Positions 31,081-47,400 are shown, numbered from the stretch's first letter. The stretch: 64,000 nucleotides of DNA from Rhabditoides inermis (GCA_963966185.1 CAWZYM010000213.1:87001-151000), one strand, 5' to 3'. Notes: generated by a model from the letters alone, not told the origin. Numbers and translations: made by a program.

Positions 31081-34000
31081 TTAAAATCATTTATTTATAC
31101 TTCGGCTTCTTTATACCTTCCCTCTTTTACTTCGGCCTGCAACCCGACATGAAAGGGGAAACAAGAAGAATGAGGCGTGGCGGGAACCGAAGTCAGAACC
31201 AAATTATTTTGAAATAATTTATTTAAACTTCGGCTTCTTTATACATTCCCTCTTATACTTCGGCCTGCAACCCGACAAGAAAGGGGAAACGAGAAGAATG
31301 AGGCGTGGCGGGAACCGAAGTCAGAACCAAATTATTTTAAAATAATTTATTTTTACTTCGGTTTTTTATACATACCTTCCCTCTTATACTTCGGCCTGCA
31401 ACCCTACAAGAAAGGGAAAATGAGAAGGATGAAGCGTGGTGAGAACCGAAGTCAGAACCAAATTATTTTAAAATAATTTATTTATACTTCGGCTTCTTTA
31501 TATTTTCCCTCTTCTACTTTGGCCTGCAACCCGACAAGAAAGGGGAAACAAGAAAAATAAGGCGTGGCGGAAACCGAAGTCAGAACCAAATTATTTTAAA
31601 ATAACTTATTTATACTTCGACTTCTTTATACTCTCCCTCTCATACTTTGTCCTCCAACCCGACATTATACTTCGGCCTCCAACCCGACAAGTAAGGGGGA
31701 ACGAGAAGATTGAGGCGTGGTGGGAACCGAAGTCAGAACCAATTTATTTTAAAATAACTTATTTATACTTCGGCTTCTTTAAATCTTCTCTCTTATACTT
31801 CGGCGTCCAACCCGACGAGAAAGGGGAAATGAGAAGAATGAGGCGTGGTGGGAACCGAAGTCAGAACCAAATTATTTTAAAATAATTTATTTATACTTCG
31901 GCTTCTTTATACCTTCCCTCTTATACTTCGGCCTGCAACCCGACAAGAAAGGGGAAACGAGAAAAATGAGGCGTGGCGGGAACCGAAGTCAGAACCAAAA
32001 TACAAAATAATGTATTTAAACTTCGGCTTCTTCATACTTTCCCTCTAATACTTGGCCTCCAACCCGACAATATACTTCGGCCTCCAACCCGACGAGAAAG
32101 GGGAATTGAGAAGAATGAGGCGTAGTGGGAACCGAAATCAGAACCAAATTATTTTGAAATAATTTATTTAAACTTCGGCTTCTTTATACATTCCCTCTTA
32201 TACTTCGGCCTGCAACCCGACAAGAAAGGGGAAACGAGAAGAATGAGGCGTGGCGGGAACCGAAGTCAGAACCAAATTATTTTAGAATAATTTTTTTTTT
32301 AATTCGGCTTTTTTATACCTTCCCTCTTATACTTCGGCCTGCAACCCGACAAGAAAGGGAAAATGAGAAGGATGAAGCGTGGTGAGAACCGAAGTCAGAA
32401 CCGAATTATTTTAAAATCATTTATTTATACTTCGGCTTCTTTATACCTTCCCTCTTTTACTTCGGCCTGCAACCCGACATGAAAGGGGAAACAAGAAGAA
32501 TGAGGCGTGGCGGGAACCGAAGTCAGAACCAAATTATTTTAAATTAACTTATTTATACTTCGGCTTCTTTATACTTTCCCTCTTATACTTCGGCCTCCAA
32601 CCCGACAAGAAAGGGAAAATGAGAAGGATGAAGCGTGGAGAGAACCGAAGTCAGAACCAAATTATTTTAAAATAATTTATTTATACTTCGGCCTCCAACC
32701 CGACAATATACTTCGGCCTCCAACCCGACAAGTAAGGGGGAACGAGAAGAATGAGGCGTGGTGGGAACCGAAGTCAGAACCAATTTATTTTAAAATAACT
32801 TATTTATACTTCGGCTTCTTTATATCTTCCCTCTTATACTTCGGCGTCCAACCCGACGAGAAAGGGGAAATGAGAAGAATGAGGCGTGGTGGGAACCGAA
32901 ATCAGAACCAAATTATTTCAAAATAATTTATTTATACTTCGGCTTCTTTATACCTTCCCTCTTATACTACGGCCTGCAACCCGACAAGAAAGGGGAAACG
33001 AGTAGAATGAGGCGTGGCGGGAACCGAAGTCAGAACCAAATTACTTTAAAATAATGTATTTATACTTCGGCTTCTTTATAGTTTCCCTCTAATACTTGGC
33101 CTCCAACCCGACAATATACTTCGGCCTCCAACCTGACGAGAAAGGGGAATTGAGAAGAATGAGGCGTGGTGGGAACCGAAGTCAGAACCAAATAATTTTG
33201 AAATAATTTATTTAAACTTCGGCTTCTTTATACATTCCCTCTTATACTTCGGCCTGCAACCCGACAAGAAAGGGGAAACGAGAAAAATGAGGCGTGGCGG
33301 GAACCGAAGTCAGAACCAAATTATTTTAAAATAATTTATTTTTACTTCGGCTTTTTATACATACCTTCCCTCTTATACTTCGGCCTGTAACCCGACAAGA
33401 AAGGGAAAATGAGAAGGATGAAGCGTGGTGAGAACCGAAGTCAGAACCAAACTATTTTAAAATAATTTATTTATACTTCGGCTTCTTTATATTTTCCCTC
33501 TTCTACTTCGGCCTGCAACCCGACAAGAAAGGGGAAACAAGAAAAATAAGGCGTGGCGGGAACCGAAGTCAGAACCAGATTATTTTAAAAGAACTTATTT
33601 ATACTTCGACTTCTTTATACTCTCCCTCTCATACTTTGTCCTCCAACCCGACATTATACTTCGGCCTCCAACCCGACAAATAAGGGGGAACGAGAAGAAT
33701 GAGGCGTGGTGGGAACCGAAGTCAGAACCAATTCATTTTAAAACAACTTATTTATACTTCGGCTTCTTTATATCTTCCCTCTTATACTTCGGCGTCCAAC
33801 CCGACAAAAAAGGGAAAATGAGAAGGATGAAGCGTGGCGGGAACCGAAGTCAGAACCGAATTGTTTAAAAATAATTTATTTATACTTCGGCTACTTTATA
33901 CCTTCCCTCTTATACTTCGGCCTGCAACCCGACAAGAAAGGGGAAACGAGTAGAATGAGGCGTGGCGGGAACCGAAGTCAGAACCAAATTACTTTAAAAT

Positions 34001-36499
34001 AATGTATTTATACTTCGGCTTCTTTATACTTTCCCTCTAATACTTGGCCTCCAACCCGACAATATACTTCGGCCTGCAACCCGACAAGAAAGGGAAAATG
34101 AGAAGGATGAAGCGTGGTGAGAACCGAAGTCAGAACCAAATTATTTTAAAATAATTTATTTATACTTCGGCTTCTTTATATTTTCCCTCTTCTACTTCGG
34201 CCTGCAACCCGACAAGAAAGGGGAAACAAGAAAAATAAGGCGTGGCGGGAACCGAAGTCAGAACCAGATTATTTTAAAAGAACTTATTTATACTTCGACT
34301 TCTTTATACTCTCCCTCTCATACTTTGTCCTCCAACCCGACATTATACTTCGGCCTCCAACCCGACAAATAAGGGGGAACGAGAAGAATGAGGCGTGGTG
34401 GGAACCGAAGTCAGAACCAATTCATTTTAAAACAACTTATTTATACTTCGGCTTCTTTATATCTTCCCTCTTATACTTCGGCGTCCAACCCGACAAAAAA
34501 GGGAAAATGAGAAGGATGAAGCGTGGCGGGAACCGAAGTCAGAACCGAATTGTTTAAAAATAATTTATTTATACTTCGGCTACTTTATACCTTCCCTCTT
34601 ATACTTCGGCCTGCAACCCGACAAGAAAGGGGAAACGAGTAGAATGAGGCGTGGCGGGAACCGAAGTCAGAACCAAATTACTTTAAAATAATGTATTTAT
34701 ACTTCGGCTTCTTTATACTTTCCCTCTAATACTTGGCCTCCAACCCGACAATATACTTCGGCCTGCAACCCGACAAGAAAGGGGAAACGAGAAGAATGAG
34801 GCGTGGCGGGAACCGAAGTCAGAACCAGATTATTTTAAAAGAACTTATTTATACTTCGACTTCTTTATACTCTCCCTCTCATACTTTGTCCTCCAACCCG
34901 ACATTATACTTCGGCCTCCAACCCGACAAATAAGGGGGAACGAGAAGAATGAGGCGTGGTGGGAACCGAAGTCAGAACCAATTCATTTTAAAACAACTTA
35001 TTTATACTTCGGCTTCTTTATATCTTCCCTCTTATACTTCGGCGTCCAACCCGACAAAAAAGGGAAAATGAGAAGGATGAAGCGTGGCGGGAACCGAAGT
35101 CAGAACCAAATTATTTTGAAATAATTTATTTAAACTTCGGCTTCTTTATACATTCCCTCTTATACTTCGGCCTGCAACCCGACAAGAAAGGGGAAACGAG
35201 AAGAATGAGGCGTGGCGGGAACCGAAGTCAGAACCAAATTACTTTAAAATAATGTATTTATACTTCGGCTTCTTTATACTTTCCCTCTAATACTTGGCCT
35301 CCAACCCGACAATATACTTCGGCCTGCAACCCGACAAGAAAGGGGAAACGAGAAGAATGAGGCGTGGCGGGAACCGAAGTCAGAACCAAATTATTTTAAA
35401 ATATTTTTTTTTTAATTCGGCTTTTTTATACCTTCCCTCTTATACTTCGGCCTGCAACCCGACAAGAAAGGGAAAATGAGAAGGATGAAGCGTGGTGAGA
35501 ACCGAAGTCAGAACCGAATTATTTTAAAATCATTTATTTATACTTCGGCTTCTTTATACCTTCCCTCTTTTACTTCGGCCTGCAACCCGACATGAAAGGG
35601 GAAACAAGAAGAATTAGGCGTGGCGGGAACCGAAGTCAGAACCAAATTATTTTGAAATAATTTATTTAAACTTCGGCTTCTTTATACATTCCCTCTTATA
35701 CTTCGGCCTGCAACCCGACAAGAAAGGGGAAACGAGAAAAATGAGGCGTGGCGGGAACCGAAGTCAGAACCAAATTATTTTAAAATAATTTATTTTTACT
35801 TCGGCTTTTTATACATACCTTCCCTCTTATACTTCGGCCTGCAACCCGACAAGAAAGGGAAAATGAGAAGGATGAAGCGTGGTGAGAACCGAAGTCAGAA
35901 CCAAATTATTTTAAAATAATTTATTTATACTTCGGCTTCTTTATATTTTCCCTCTTCTACTTCAGCCTGCAACCCGACAAGAAAGGGGAAACAAGAAAAA
36001 TAAGGCGTGGCGGGAACCGAAGTCAGAACCAGATTATTTTAAAAGAACTTATTTATACTTCGACTTCTTTATACTCTCCCTCTCATACTTTGTCCTCCAA
36101 CCCGACATTATACTTCGGCCTCCAACCCGACAAATAAGGGGGAACGAGAAGAATGAGGCGTGGTGGGAACCGAAGTCAGAACCAATTCATTTTAAAACAA
36201 CTTATTTATACTTCGGCTTCTTTATATCTTCCCTCTTATACTTCGGCGTCCAACCCGACAAAAAAGGGAAAATGAGAAGGATGAAGCGTGGCGGGAACCG
36301 AAGTCAGAACCGAATTGTTTAAAAATAATTTATTTATACTTCGGCTACTTTATACCTTCCCTCTTATACTTCGGCCTGCAACCCGACAAGAAAGGGGAAA
36401 CGAGTAGAATGAGGCGTGGCGGGAACCGAAGTCAGAACCAAATTACTTTAAAATAATGTATTTATACTTCGGCTTCTTTATACTTTCCCTCTAATACTT

Positions 36500-39400
36500 G
36501 GCCTCCAACCCGACAATATACTTCGGCCTCCAACCCGACGAGAAAGGGGAATTGAGAAGAATGAGGCGTGGTGGGAACCGAAATCAGAACCAAATTATTT
36601 TGAAATAATTTATTTAAACTTCGGCTTCTTTATACATTCCCTCTTATACTTCGGCATCCATTCCGACAAGAAAGGGAAAATGAGAAGGATGAAGCGTGGA
36701 GAGAACCGAAGTCAGAACCAAATTATTTTAAAATAATTTATTTATACTTCGGCCTGCAACCCGACAAGTAAGGGGGAACGAGAAGAATGAGGCGTGGTGG
36801 GAACCGAAGTCAGAACCAATTTATTTTAAAATAACTTATTTATACTTCGGCTTCTTTATATCTTCCCTCTTATACTTCGGCGTCCAACCCGACGAGAAAG
36901 GGGAAATGAGAAGAATGAGGCGTGGTGGGAACCGAAGTCAGAACCAAATTATTTCAAAATAATTTATTTATACTTCGGCTTCTTTATACTTTCCCTCTTA
37001 TACTTCGGCCTGCAACCCGACAAGAAAGGGGAAACGAGTAGAATGAGGCGTGGCGGGAACCGAAGTCAGAACCAAATTACTTTAAAATAATGTATTTATA
37101 CTTCGGCTTCTTTTTACTTTCCCTCTAATACTTGGCCTCCAACCCGACAATATACTTCGGCCTCCAACCCGACGAGAAAGGGGAATTGAGAAGAATGAGG
37201 CGTGGTGGGAACCAAAGTCAGAACCAAATAATTTTGAAATAATTTAGTTAAACTTCGGCTTCTTTATACATTCCCTCTTATACTTCGGCCTGCAACCCGA
37301 CAAGAAAGGGGAAACGAGAAAAATGAGGCGTGGCGGGAACCGAAGTCAGAACCAAATTATTTTAAAATAATTTATTTTTACTTCGGCTTTTTATACATAC
37401 CTTCCCTCTTATACTTCGGCCTGCAACCCGACAAGAAAGGGAAAATGAGAAGGATGAAGCGTGGTGAGAACCGAAGTCAGAACCAAATTATTTTAAAATA
37501 ATTTATTTATACTTCGGCTTCTTTATATTTTCCCTCTTCTACTTCGGCCTGCAACCCGACAAGAAAGGGGAAACAAGAAAAATAAGGCGTGGCGGGAACC
37601 GAAGTCAGAACCAAATTATTTTAAAAGAACTTACTATTTATACTTCGACTTCTTTATACTCTCCCTCTCATATTTTGTCCTCCAACCCGACATTATACTT
37701 CGGCCTCCAACCCGACAAATAAGGGGGAACGAGAAGAATGAGACGTGGTGGGAACCGAAGTCAGAACCAATTCATTTTAAAACAACTTATTTATACTTCG
37801 GCTTCTTTATATCTTCCCTCTTATACTTCGGCGTCCAACCCGACAAAAAAGGGAAAATGAGAAGGATGAAGCGTGGCGGGAACCGAAGTCAGAACCGAAT
37901 TGTTTAAAAATAATTTATTTATACTTCAGCTACTTTATACCTTCCCTCTTATACTTCGGCCTGCAACCCGACAAGAAAGGGGAAACGAGTAGAATGAGGC
38001 GTGGCGGGAACCGAAGTCAGAACCAAATTACTTTAAAATAATGTATTTATACTTCGGCTTCTTTATACTTTCCCTCTAATACTTGGCCTCCAACCCGACG
38101 AGAAAGGGGAATTGAGAAGAATGAGGCGTGGTGGGAACCGAAATCAGAACCAAATTATTTTGAAATAATTTATTTAAACTTCGGCTTCTTTATACATTCC
38201 CTCTTATACTTCGGCCTCCATTCCGACAAGAAAGGGAAAATGAGAAGGATGAAGCGTGGAGAGAACCGAAGTCAGAACCAAATTATTTTAAAATAATTTA
38301 TTTATACTTCGGCCTGCAACCCGACAAGTAAGGGGGAACGAGAAGAATGAGGCGTGGTGGGAACCGAAGTCAGAACCAATTTATTTTAAAATAACTTATT
38401 TATACTTCGGCTTCTTTATATCTTCCCTCTTATACTTCGGCGTCCAACCCGACGAGAAAGGGGAAATGAGAAGAATGAGGCGTGGTGGGAACCGAAGTCA
38501 GAACCAAATTATTTTAAAATAATTTATTTATACTTCGGCCTGCAACCCGACAAGAAAGGGAAAATGAGAAGGATGAAGCGTGGTGAGAACCGAAGTCAGA
38601 ACCAAATTATTTTAAAATAATTTATTTATACTTCGGCTTCTTTATATTTTCCCTCTTCTACTTCGGCCTGCAACCCGACAAGAAAGGGGAAACAAGAAAA
38701 ATAAGGCGTGGCGGGAACCGAAGTCAGAACCAAATTACTTTAAAATAATGTATTTATACTTCGGCTTCTTTATACTTTCCCTCTAATACTTGGCCTCCAA
38801 CCCGACAATATACTTCGGCCTCCAACCCGACGAGAAAGGGGAATTGAGAAGAATGAGGCGTGGTGGGAACCGAAATCAGAACCAAATTATTTTGAAATAA
38901 TTTATTTAAACTTCGGCTTCTTTATACATTCCCTCTTATACTTCGGCATCCATTCCGACAAGAAAGGGAAAATGAGAAGGATGAAGCGTGGAGAGAACCG
39001 AAGTCAGAACCAAATTATTTTAAAATAATTTATTTATACTTCGGCCTGCAACCCGACAAGTAAGGGGGAACGAGAAGAATGAGGCGTGGTGGGAACCGAA
39101 GTCAGAACCAATTTATTTTAAAATAACTTGTTTATACTTCGGCTTCTTTATATCTTCCCTCTTATACTTCGGCGTCCAACCCGACGAGAAAGGGGAAATG
39201 AGAAGAATGAGGCGTGGTGGGAACCGAAGTCAGAACCAAATTATTTCAAAATAATTTATTTATACTTCGGCTTCTTTATACTTTCCCTCTTATACTTCGG
39301 CCTGCAACCCGACAAGAAAGGGGAAACGAGTAGAATGAGGCGTGGCGGGAACCGAAGTCAGAACCAAATTACTTTAAAATAATGTATTTATACTTCGGCT

Positions 39401-41080
39401 TCTTTTTACTTTCCCTCTAATACTTGGCCTCCAACCCGACAATATACTTCGGCCTCCAACCCGACGAGAAAGGGGAATTGAGAAGAATGAGGCGTGGTGG
39501 GAACCAAAGTCAGAACCAAATAATTTTGAAATAATTTAGTTAAACTTCGGCTTCTTTATACATTCCCTCTTATACTTCGGCCTGCAACCCGACAAGAAAG
39601 GGGAAACGAGAAAAATGAGGCGTGGCGGGAACCGAAGTCAGAACCAAATTATTTTAAAATAATTTATTTTTACTTCGGCTTTTTATACATACCTTCCCTC
39701 TTATACTTCGGCCTGCAACCCGACAAGAAAGGGAAAATGAGAAGGATGAAGCGTGGTGAGAACCGAAGTCAGAACCAAATTATTTAAAAATAATTTATTT
39801 ATACTTCGGCTTCTTTATATTTTCCCTCTTCTACTTCGGCCTGCAACCCGACAAGAAAGGGGAAACAAGAAAAATAAGGCGTGGCGGGAACCGAAGTCAG
39901 AACCAAATTATTTTAAAAGAACTTACTATTTATACTTCGACTTCTTTATACTCTCCCTCTCATATTTTGTCCTCCAACCCGACATTATACTTCGGCCTCC
40001 AACCCGACAAATAAGGGGGAACGAGAAGAATGAGACGTGGTGGGAACCGAAGTCAGAACCAATTCATTTTAAAACAACTTATTTATACTTCGGCTTCTTT
40101 ATATCTTCCCTCTTATACTTCGGCGTCCAACCCGACAAAAAAGGGAAAATGAGAAGGATGAAGCGTGGCGGGAACCGAAGTCAGAACCGAATTGTTTAAA
40201 AATAATTTATTTATACTTCAGCTACTTTATACCTTCCCTCTTATACTTCGGCCTGCAACCCGACAAGAAAGGGGAAACGAGTAGAATGAGGCGTGGCGGG
40301 AACCGAAGTCAGAACCAAATTACTTTAAAATAATGTAATTATACTTCGGCTTCTTTATACTTTCCCTCTAATACTTGGCCTCCAACCCGACGAGAAAGGG
40401 GAATTGAGAAGAATGAGGCGTGGTGGGAACCGAAATCAGAACCAAATTATTTTGAAATAATTTATTTAAACTTCGGCTTCTTTATACATTCCCTCTTATA
40501 CTTCGGCCTCCATTCCGACAAGAAAGGGAAAATGAGAAGGATGAAGCGTGGAGAGAACCGAAGTCAGAACCAAATTATTTTAAAATAATTTATTTATACT
40601 TCGGCCTGCAACCCGACAAGTAAGGGGGAACGAGAAGAATGAGGCGTGGTGGGAACCGAAGTCAGAACCAATTTATTTTAAAATAACTTATTTATACTTC
40701 GGCTTCTTTATATCTTCCCTCTTATACTTCGGCGTCCAACCCGACGAGAAAGGGGAAATGAGAAGAATGAGGCGTGGTGGGAACCGAAGTCAGAACCAAA
40801 TTATTTCAAAATAATTTATTTATACTTCGGCTTCTTTATACTTTCCCTCTTATACTTCGGCCTGCAACCCGACAAGAAAGGGGAAACGAGTAGAATGAGG
40901 CGTGGCGGGAACCGAAGTCAGAACCAAATTACTTTAAAATAATGTATTTATACTTCGGCTTCTTTATACTTTCCCTCTAATACTTGGCCTCCAACCCGAC
41001 AATATACTTCGGCCTCCAACCCGACGAGAAAGGGGAATTGAGAAGAATGAGGCGTGGTGGGAACCGAAGTCAGAACCAAA
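36500..41080 (+). repeat. 2,292-bp tandem segmental duplication in the satellite
   Basis: Rare variants recur 2,292 bp apart: CGGCATCCATTCCG at 36651 and 38943, TTACTATTTATAC at 37631 and 39923, and GAGACGTGG at 37740 and 40032. Confidence 0.8.
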
Positions 41081-44000
41081 TTATTTTGAAATAATTTATT
41101 TAAACTTCGGCTTCTTTATTCATTCCCTCTTATACTTCGGCCTGCAACCCGACAAGAAAGGGGACACGAGAAGAATGAGGCGTGGCGGGAACCGAAGTCA
41201 GAACCAAATTATTTTAAAATAATTTATTTTTACTTCGGCTTTTTTATACATACCTTCCCTCTTATACTTCGGCCTGCAACCCGACAAGAAAGGGAAAATG
41301 AGAAGGATGAAGCGTGGTGAGAACCGAAGTCAGAACCAAATTATTTTAAAATAATTTATTTATACTTCGGCTTCTTTATATTTTCCCTCTTCTACTTCGG
41401 CCTGCAACCCGACAAGAAAGGGGAAACAAGAAAAATAAGGCGTGGCGGGAACCGAAGTCAGAACCAAATTACTTTAAAATAATGTATTTATACTTCGGCT
41501 ACTTTATACTTTCCCTCTAATACTTGGCCTCCAACCCGACAATATACTTCGGCCTCCAACCCGACGAGAAAGGGGAATTGAGAAGAATGAGGCGTGGTGG
41601 GAACCGAAATCAGAACCAAATTATTTTGAAATAATTTATTTAAACTTCGGCTTCTTTATACATTCCCTCTTATACTTCGGCCTCCATTCCGACAAGAAAG
41701 GGAAAATGAGAAGGATGAAGCGTGGAGAGAACCGAAGTCAGAACCAAATTATTTTAAAATAATTTATTTATACTTCGGCCTGCAACCCGACAAGTAAGGG
41801 GGAACGAGAAGAATGAGGCGTGGTGGGAACCGAAGTCAGAACCAATTTATTTTAAAATAACTTATTTATACTTCGGCTTCTTTATATCTTCCCTCTTATA
41901 CTTCGGCGTCCAACCCGACGAGAAAGGGGAAATGAGAAGAATGAGGCGTGGTGGGAACCGAAGTCAGAACCAAATTATTTCAAAATAATTTATTTATACT
42001 TCGGCTTCTTTATACTTTCCCTCTTATACTTCGGCCTGCAACCCGACAAGAAAGGGGAAACGAGTAGAATGAGGCGTGGCGGGAACCGAAGTCAGAACCA
42101 AATTACTTTTAAATAATGTATTTATACTTCGGCTTCTTTATACTTTCCCTCTAATACTTGGCCTCCAACCCGACAATATACTTCGGCCTCCAACCCGACG
42201 AGAAAGGGGAATTGAGAAGAATGAGGCGTGGTGGGAACCGAAGTCAGAACCAAATTATTTTGAAATAATTTATTTAAACTTCGGCTTCTTTATTCATTCC
42301 CTCTTATACTTCGGCCTGCAACCCGACAAGAAAGGGGACACGAGAAGAATGAGGCGTGGCGGGAACCGAAGTCAGAACTAAATTATTTTAAAACAATTTA
42401 TTTTTACTTCGGCTTTTTTATACATACCTTCCCTCTTATACTTCGGCCTGCAACCCGACAAGAAAGGGAAAATGAGAAGGATGAAGCGTGGTGAGAACCG
42501 AAGTCAGAACCAAATTATTTTAAAATAATTTATTTATACTTCGGCTTCTTTATATTTTCCCTTTTCTACTTTGGCCTGCAACCCGACAAGAAAGGGGAAA
42601 CAAGAAAAATAAGGCGTGGCGGGAACCGAAGTCAGAACCAAATTATTTTAAAATAACTTATTTATACTTCGACTTCTTTATACTCTCCCTCTCATACTTT
42701 GTCCTCCAACCCGACATTATACTTCGGCCTCCAACCCGACGAGAAAGGGCAATTGAGAAGAATGAGGCGTGGTGGGAACCGAAATCAGAACCAAATTATT
42801 TTGAAATAATTTATTTAAACTTCGGCTTCTTTATACATTCCCTCTTATACTTCGGCCTCCAACCCGACAAGAAAGGGAAAATGAGAAGGATGAAGCGTGG
42901 AGAGAACCGAAGTCAGAACCAAAATATTTTAAAATAATGTATTTATACTTCGGCCTGCAACCCGACAAGTAAGGGGGAACGAGAAGAATGAGGCGTGGTG
43001 GGAACCGAAGTCAGAACCAATTTATTTTAAAATAACTTATTTATACTTCGGCTTCTTTATATCTTCCCTCTTATACTTCGGCGTCCAACCCGACGAGAAA
43101 GGGGAAATAAGAAGAATGAGGCGTGGTGGGAACCGAAGTCAGAACCAAATTATTTCAAAATAATTTATTTATACTTCGGCTACTTTATACCTTCCCTCTT
43201 ATACTTCGGCCTGCAACCCGACAAGAAAGGGGAAACGAGTAGAATGAGGCGTGGCGGGAACCGAAGTCAGAACCAATTTATTTTAAAATAACTTATTTAT
43301 ACTTCGGCTTCTTTATATCTTCCCTCTTATACTTCGGCGTCCAACCCGACGAGAAAGGGGAAATAAGAAGAATGAGGCGTGGTGGGAACCGAAGTCAGAA
43401 CCAAATTATTTCAAAATAATTTATTTATACTTCGGCTACTTTATACCTTCCCTCTTATACTTCGGCCTGCAACCCGACAAGAAAGGGGAAACGAGTAGAA
43501 TGAGGCGTGGCGGGAACCGAAGTCAGAACCAAATTACTTTAAAATAATGTATTTATACTTCGGCTTCTTTATACTTTCCCTCTAATACTTGGCCTCCAAC
43601 CCGACAATATACTTCGGCCTCCAACCCGACGAGAAAGGGGAATTGAGAAGAATGAGGCGTGGTGGGAACCGAAATCAGAACCAAATTATTTTGAAATAAT
43701 TTATTTAAACTTCGGCTTCTTTATACATTCCCTCTTATACTTCGGCCTCCATTCCGACAAGAAAGGGAAAATGAGAAGGATGAAGCGTGGAGAGAACCGA
43801 AGTCAGAACCAAATTATTTTAAAATAATTTATTTATACTTCGGCCTGCAACCCGACAAGTAAGGGGGAACGAGAAGAATGAGGCGTGGTGGGAACCGAAG
43901 TCAGAACCAAATTATTTCAAAATAATTTATTTATACTTCGGCTTCTTTATACTTTCCCTCTTATACTTCGGCCTGCAACCCGACAAGAAAGGGGAAACGA

Positions 44001-44429
44001 GTAGAATGAGGCGTGGCGGGAACCGAAGTCAGAACCAAATTACTTTAAAATAATGTATTTATACTTCGGCTTCTTTATACTTTCCCTCTAATACTCGGCC
44101 TCCAACCCGACAATATACTTCGGCCTCCAACCCGACGAGAAAGGGGAATTGAGAAGAATGAGGCGTGGTGGGAACCGAAGTCAGAACCAAATATTTTTGA
44201 AATAATTTATTTAAACTTCGGCTTCTTTATACATTCCCTCTTATACTTCGGCCTGCAACCCGACAAGAAAAGGGAAACGAGAAAAATGAGGCGTGGCGGG
44301 AACCGAAGTCAGAACCAAATTATTTTAAAATAATTTATTTTTACTTCGGCTTTTTTATACATACCTTCCCTCTTATACTTCGGCCTGCAACCCGACAAGA
44401 AAGGGAAAATGAGAAGGATGAAGCGTGGT

Positions 44430-47400
44430 GAGAACCGAAGTCAGAACCAAATTATTTCAAAATAATTTATTTATACTTCGGCTACTTTATACCTTCCCTC
44501 TTATACTTCGGCCTGCAACCCGACAAGAAAGGGGAAACGAGTAGAATGAGGCGTGGCGGGAACCGAAGTCAGAACCAAATTACTTTAAAATAATGTATTT
44601 ATACTTCGGCTTCTTTATACTTTCCCTCTAATACTTGGCCTCCAACCCGACAATATACTTCGGCCTCCAACCCGACGAGAAAGGGGAATTGAGAAGAATG
44701 AGGCGTGGTGGGAACCGAAATCAGAACCAAATTATTTTGAAATAATTTATTTAAACTTCGGCTTCTTTATACATTCCCTCTTATACTTCGGCCTCCATTC
44801 CGACAAGAAAGGGAAAATGAGAAGGATGAAGCGTGGAGAGAACCGAAGTCAGAACCAAATTATTTTAAAATAATTTATTTATACTTCGGCCTGCAACCCG
44901 ACAAGTAAGGGGGAACGAGAAGAATGAGGCGTGGTGGGAACCGAAGTCAGAACCAAATTATTTCAAAATAATTTATTTATACTTCGGCTTCTTTATACTT
45001 TCCCTCTTATACTTCGGCCTGCAACCCGACAAGAAAGGGGAAACGATTAGAATGAGGCGTGGCGGGAACCGAAGTCAGAACCAAATTACTTTAAAATAAT
45101 GTATTTATACTTCGGCTTCTTTATACTTTCCCTCTAATACTCGGCCTCCAACCCGACAATATACTTCGGCCTCCAACCCGACGAGAAAGGGGAATTGAGA
45201 AGAATGAGGCGTGGTGGGAACCGAAGTCAGAACCAAATATTTTTGAAATAATTTATTTAAACTTCGGCTTCTTTATACATTCCCTCTTATACTTCGGCCT
45301 GCAACCCGACAAGAAAAGGGAAACGAGAAAAATGAGGCGTGGCGGGAACCGAAGTCAGAACCAAATTATTTTAAAATAATTTATTTTTACTTCGGCTTTT
45401 TATACATACCTTCCCTCTTATACTTCGGCCTGCAACCCGACAAGAAAGGGAAAATGAGAAGGATGAAGCGTGGTGAGAACCGAAGTCAGAACCAAATTAT
45501 TTTAAAATAATTTATTTATACTTCGGCTTCTTTATATTTTCCCTCTTCTACTTCGGCCTGCAACCCGACAAGAAAGGGGAAACAAGAAAAATAAGGCGTG
45601 GCGGGAACCGAAGTCAGAACCAAATTATTTTAAAAGAACTTATTTATACTTCGACTTCTTTATACTCTCCCTCTCATACTTTGTCCTCCTACCCGACATT
45701 ATACTTCGGCCTCCAACCCGACAAATAAGGGGGAACGAGAAGAATGAGGCGTGGTGGGAACCGAAGTCAGAACCAATTCATTTTAAAACAACTTATTTAT
45801 ACTTCGGCTTCTTTATATCTTCCCTCTTATACTTCGGCGTCCAACCCGACAAAAAAGGGAAAATGAGAAGAATGAAGCGTGGCGGGAACCGAAGTCAGAA
45901 CCGAATTGTTTAAAAATAATTTATTTATACTTCGGCTACTTTATACCTTCCCTCTTATACTTCGGCCTGCAACCCGACAAGAAAGGGGAAACGAGTAGAA
46001 TGAGGCGTGGCGGGAACCGAAGTCAGAACCAAATTATTTTAAAATAATTTATTTATACTTCGGCCTGCAACCCGACAAGTAAGGGGGAACGAGAAGAATG
46101 AGGCGTGGTGGGAACCGAAGTCAGAACCAATTTATTTTAAAATAACTTATTTATACTTCGGCTTCTTTATACTTTCCCTCTTATACTTCGGCCTGCAACC
46201 CGACAAGAAAGGGGAAACGAGTAGAATGAGGCGTGGCGGGAACCGAAGTCAGAACCAAATTACTTTAAAATAATGTATTTATACTTCGGCTTCTTTATAC
46301 TTTCCCTCTAATACTTGGCCTCCAACCCGACAATATACTTCGGCCTCCAACCCGACGAGAAAGGGGAATTGAGAAGAATGAGGCGTGGTGGGAACCGAAG
46401 TCAGAACCAAATTATTTTGAAATAATTTATTTAAACTTCGGCTTCTTTATTCATTCCCTCTTATACTTCGGCCTGCAACCCGACAAGAAAGGGGACACGA
46501 GAAGAATGAGGCGTGGCGGGAACCGAAGTCAGAACCAAATTATTTTAAAATAATTTATTTTTACTTCGGCTTTTTTATACATACCTTCCCTCTTATACTT
46601 CGGCCTGCAACCCGACAAGAAAGGGAAAATGAGAAGGATGAAGCGTGGTGAGAACCGAAGTCAGAACCAAATTATTTTAAAATAATTTATTTATACTTCG
46701 GCTTCTTTATATTTTCCCTCTTCTACTTCGGCCTGCAACCCGACAAGAAAGGGGAAACAAGAAAAATAAGGCGTGGCGGGAACCGAAGTCAGAACCAAAT
46801 TATTTTAAAATAACTTATTTATACTTCGACTTCTTTATACTCTCCCTCTCATACTTTGTCCTCCAACCCGACATTATACTTCGGCCTCCAACCCGACGAG
46901 AAAGGGGAATTGAGAAGAATGAGGCGTGGTGGGAACCGAAATCAGAACCAAATTATTTTGAAATAATTTATTTAAACTTCGGCTTCTTTATACTTTCCCT
47001 CTTATACTTCGGCCTCCAACCCGACAAGAAAGGGAAAATGAGAAGGATGAAGCGTGGAGAGAACCGAAGTCAGAACCAAATTATTTTAAAATAATTTATT
47101 TATACTTCGGCCTGAACCCGACAAGTAAGGGGGAACGAGAAGAATGAGGCGTGGTGGGAACCGAAGTCAGAACCAATTTATTTTAAAATAACTTATTTAT
47201 ACTTCGGCTTCTTTATATCTTCCCTCTTATACTTCGGCGTCCAACCCGACGAGAAAGGGGAAATGAGAAGAATGAGGCGTGGTGGGAACCGAAGTCAGAA
47301 CCAAATTATTTCAAAATAATTTATTTATACTTCGGTTTCTTTATATCTTCCCTCTTATACTTCGGCCTGCAACCCGACAAGAAAGGGGAAACGAGTAGAA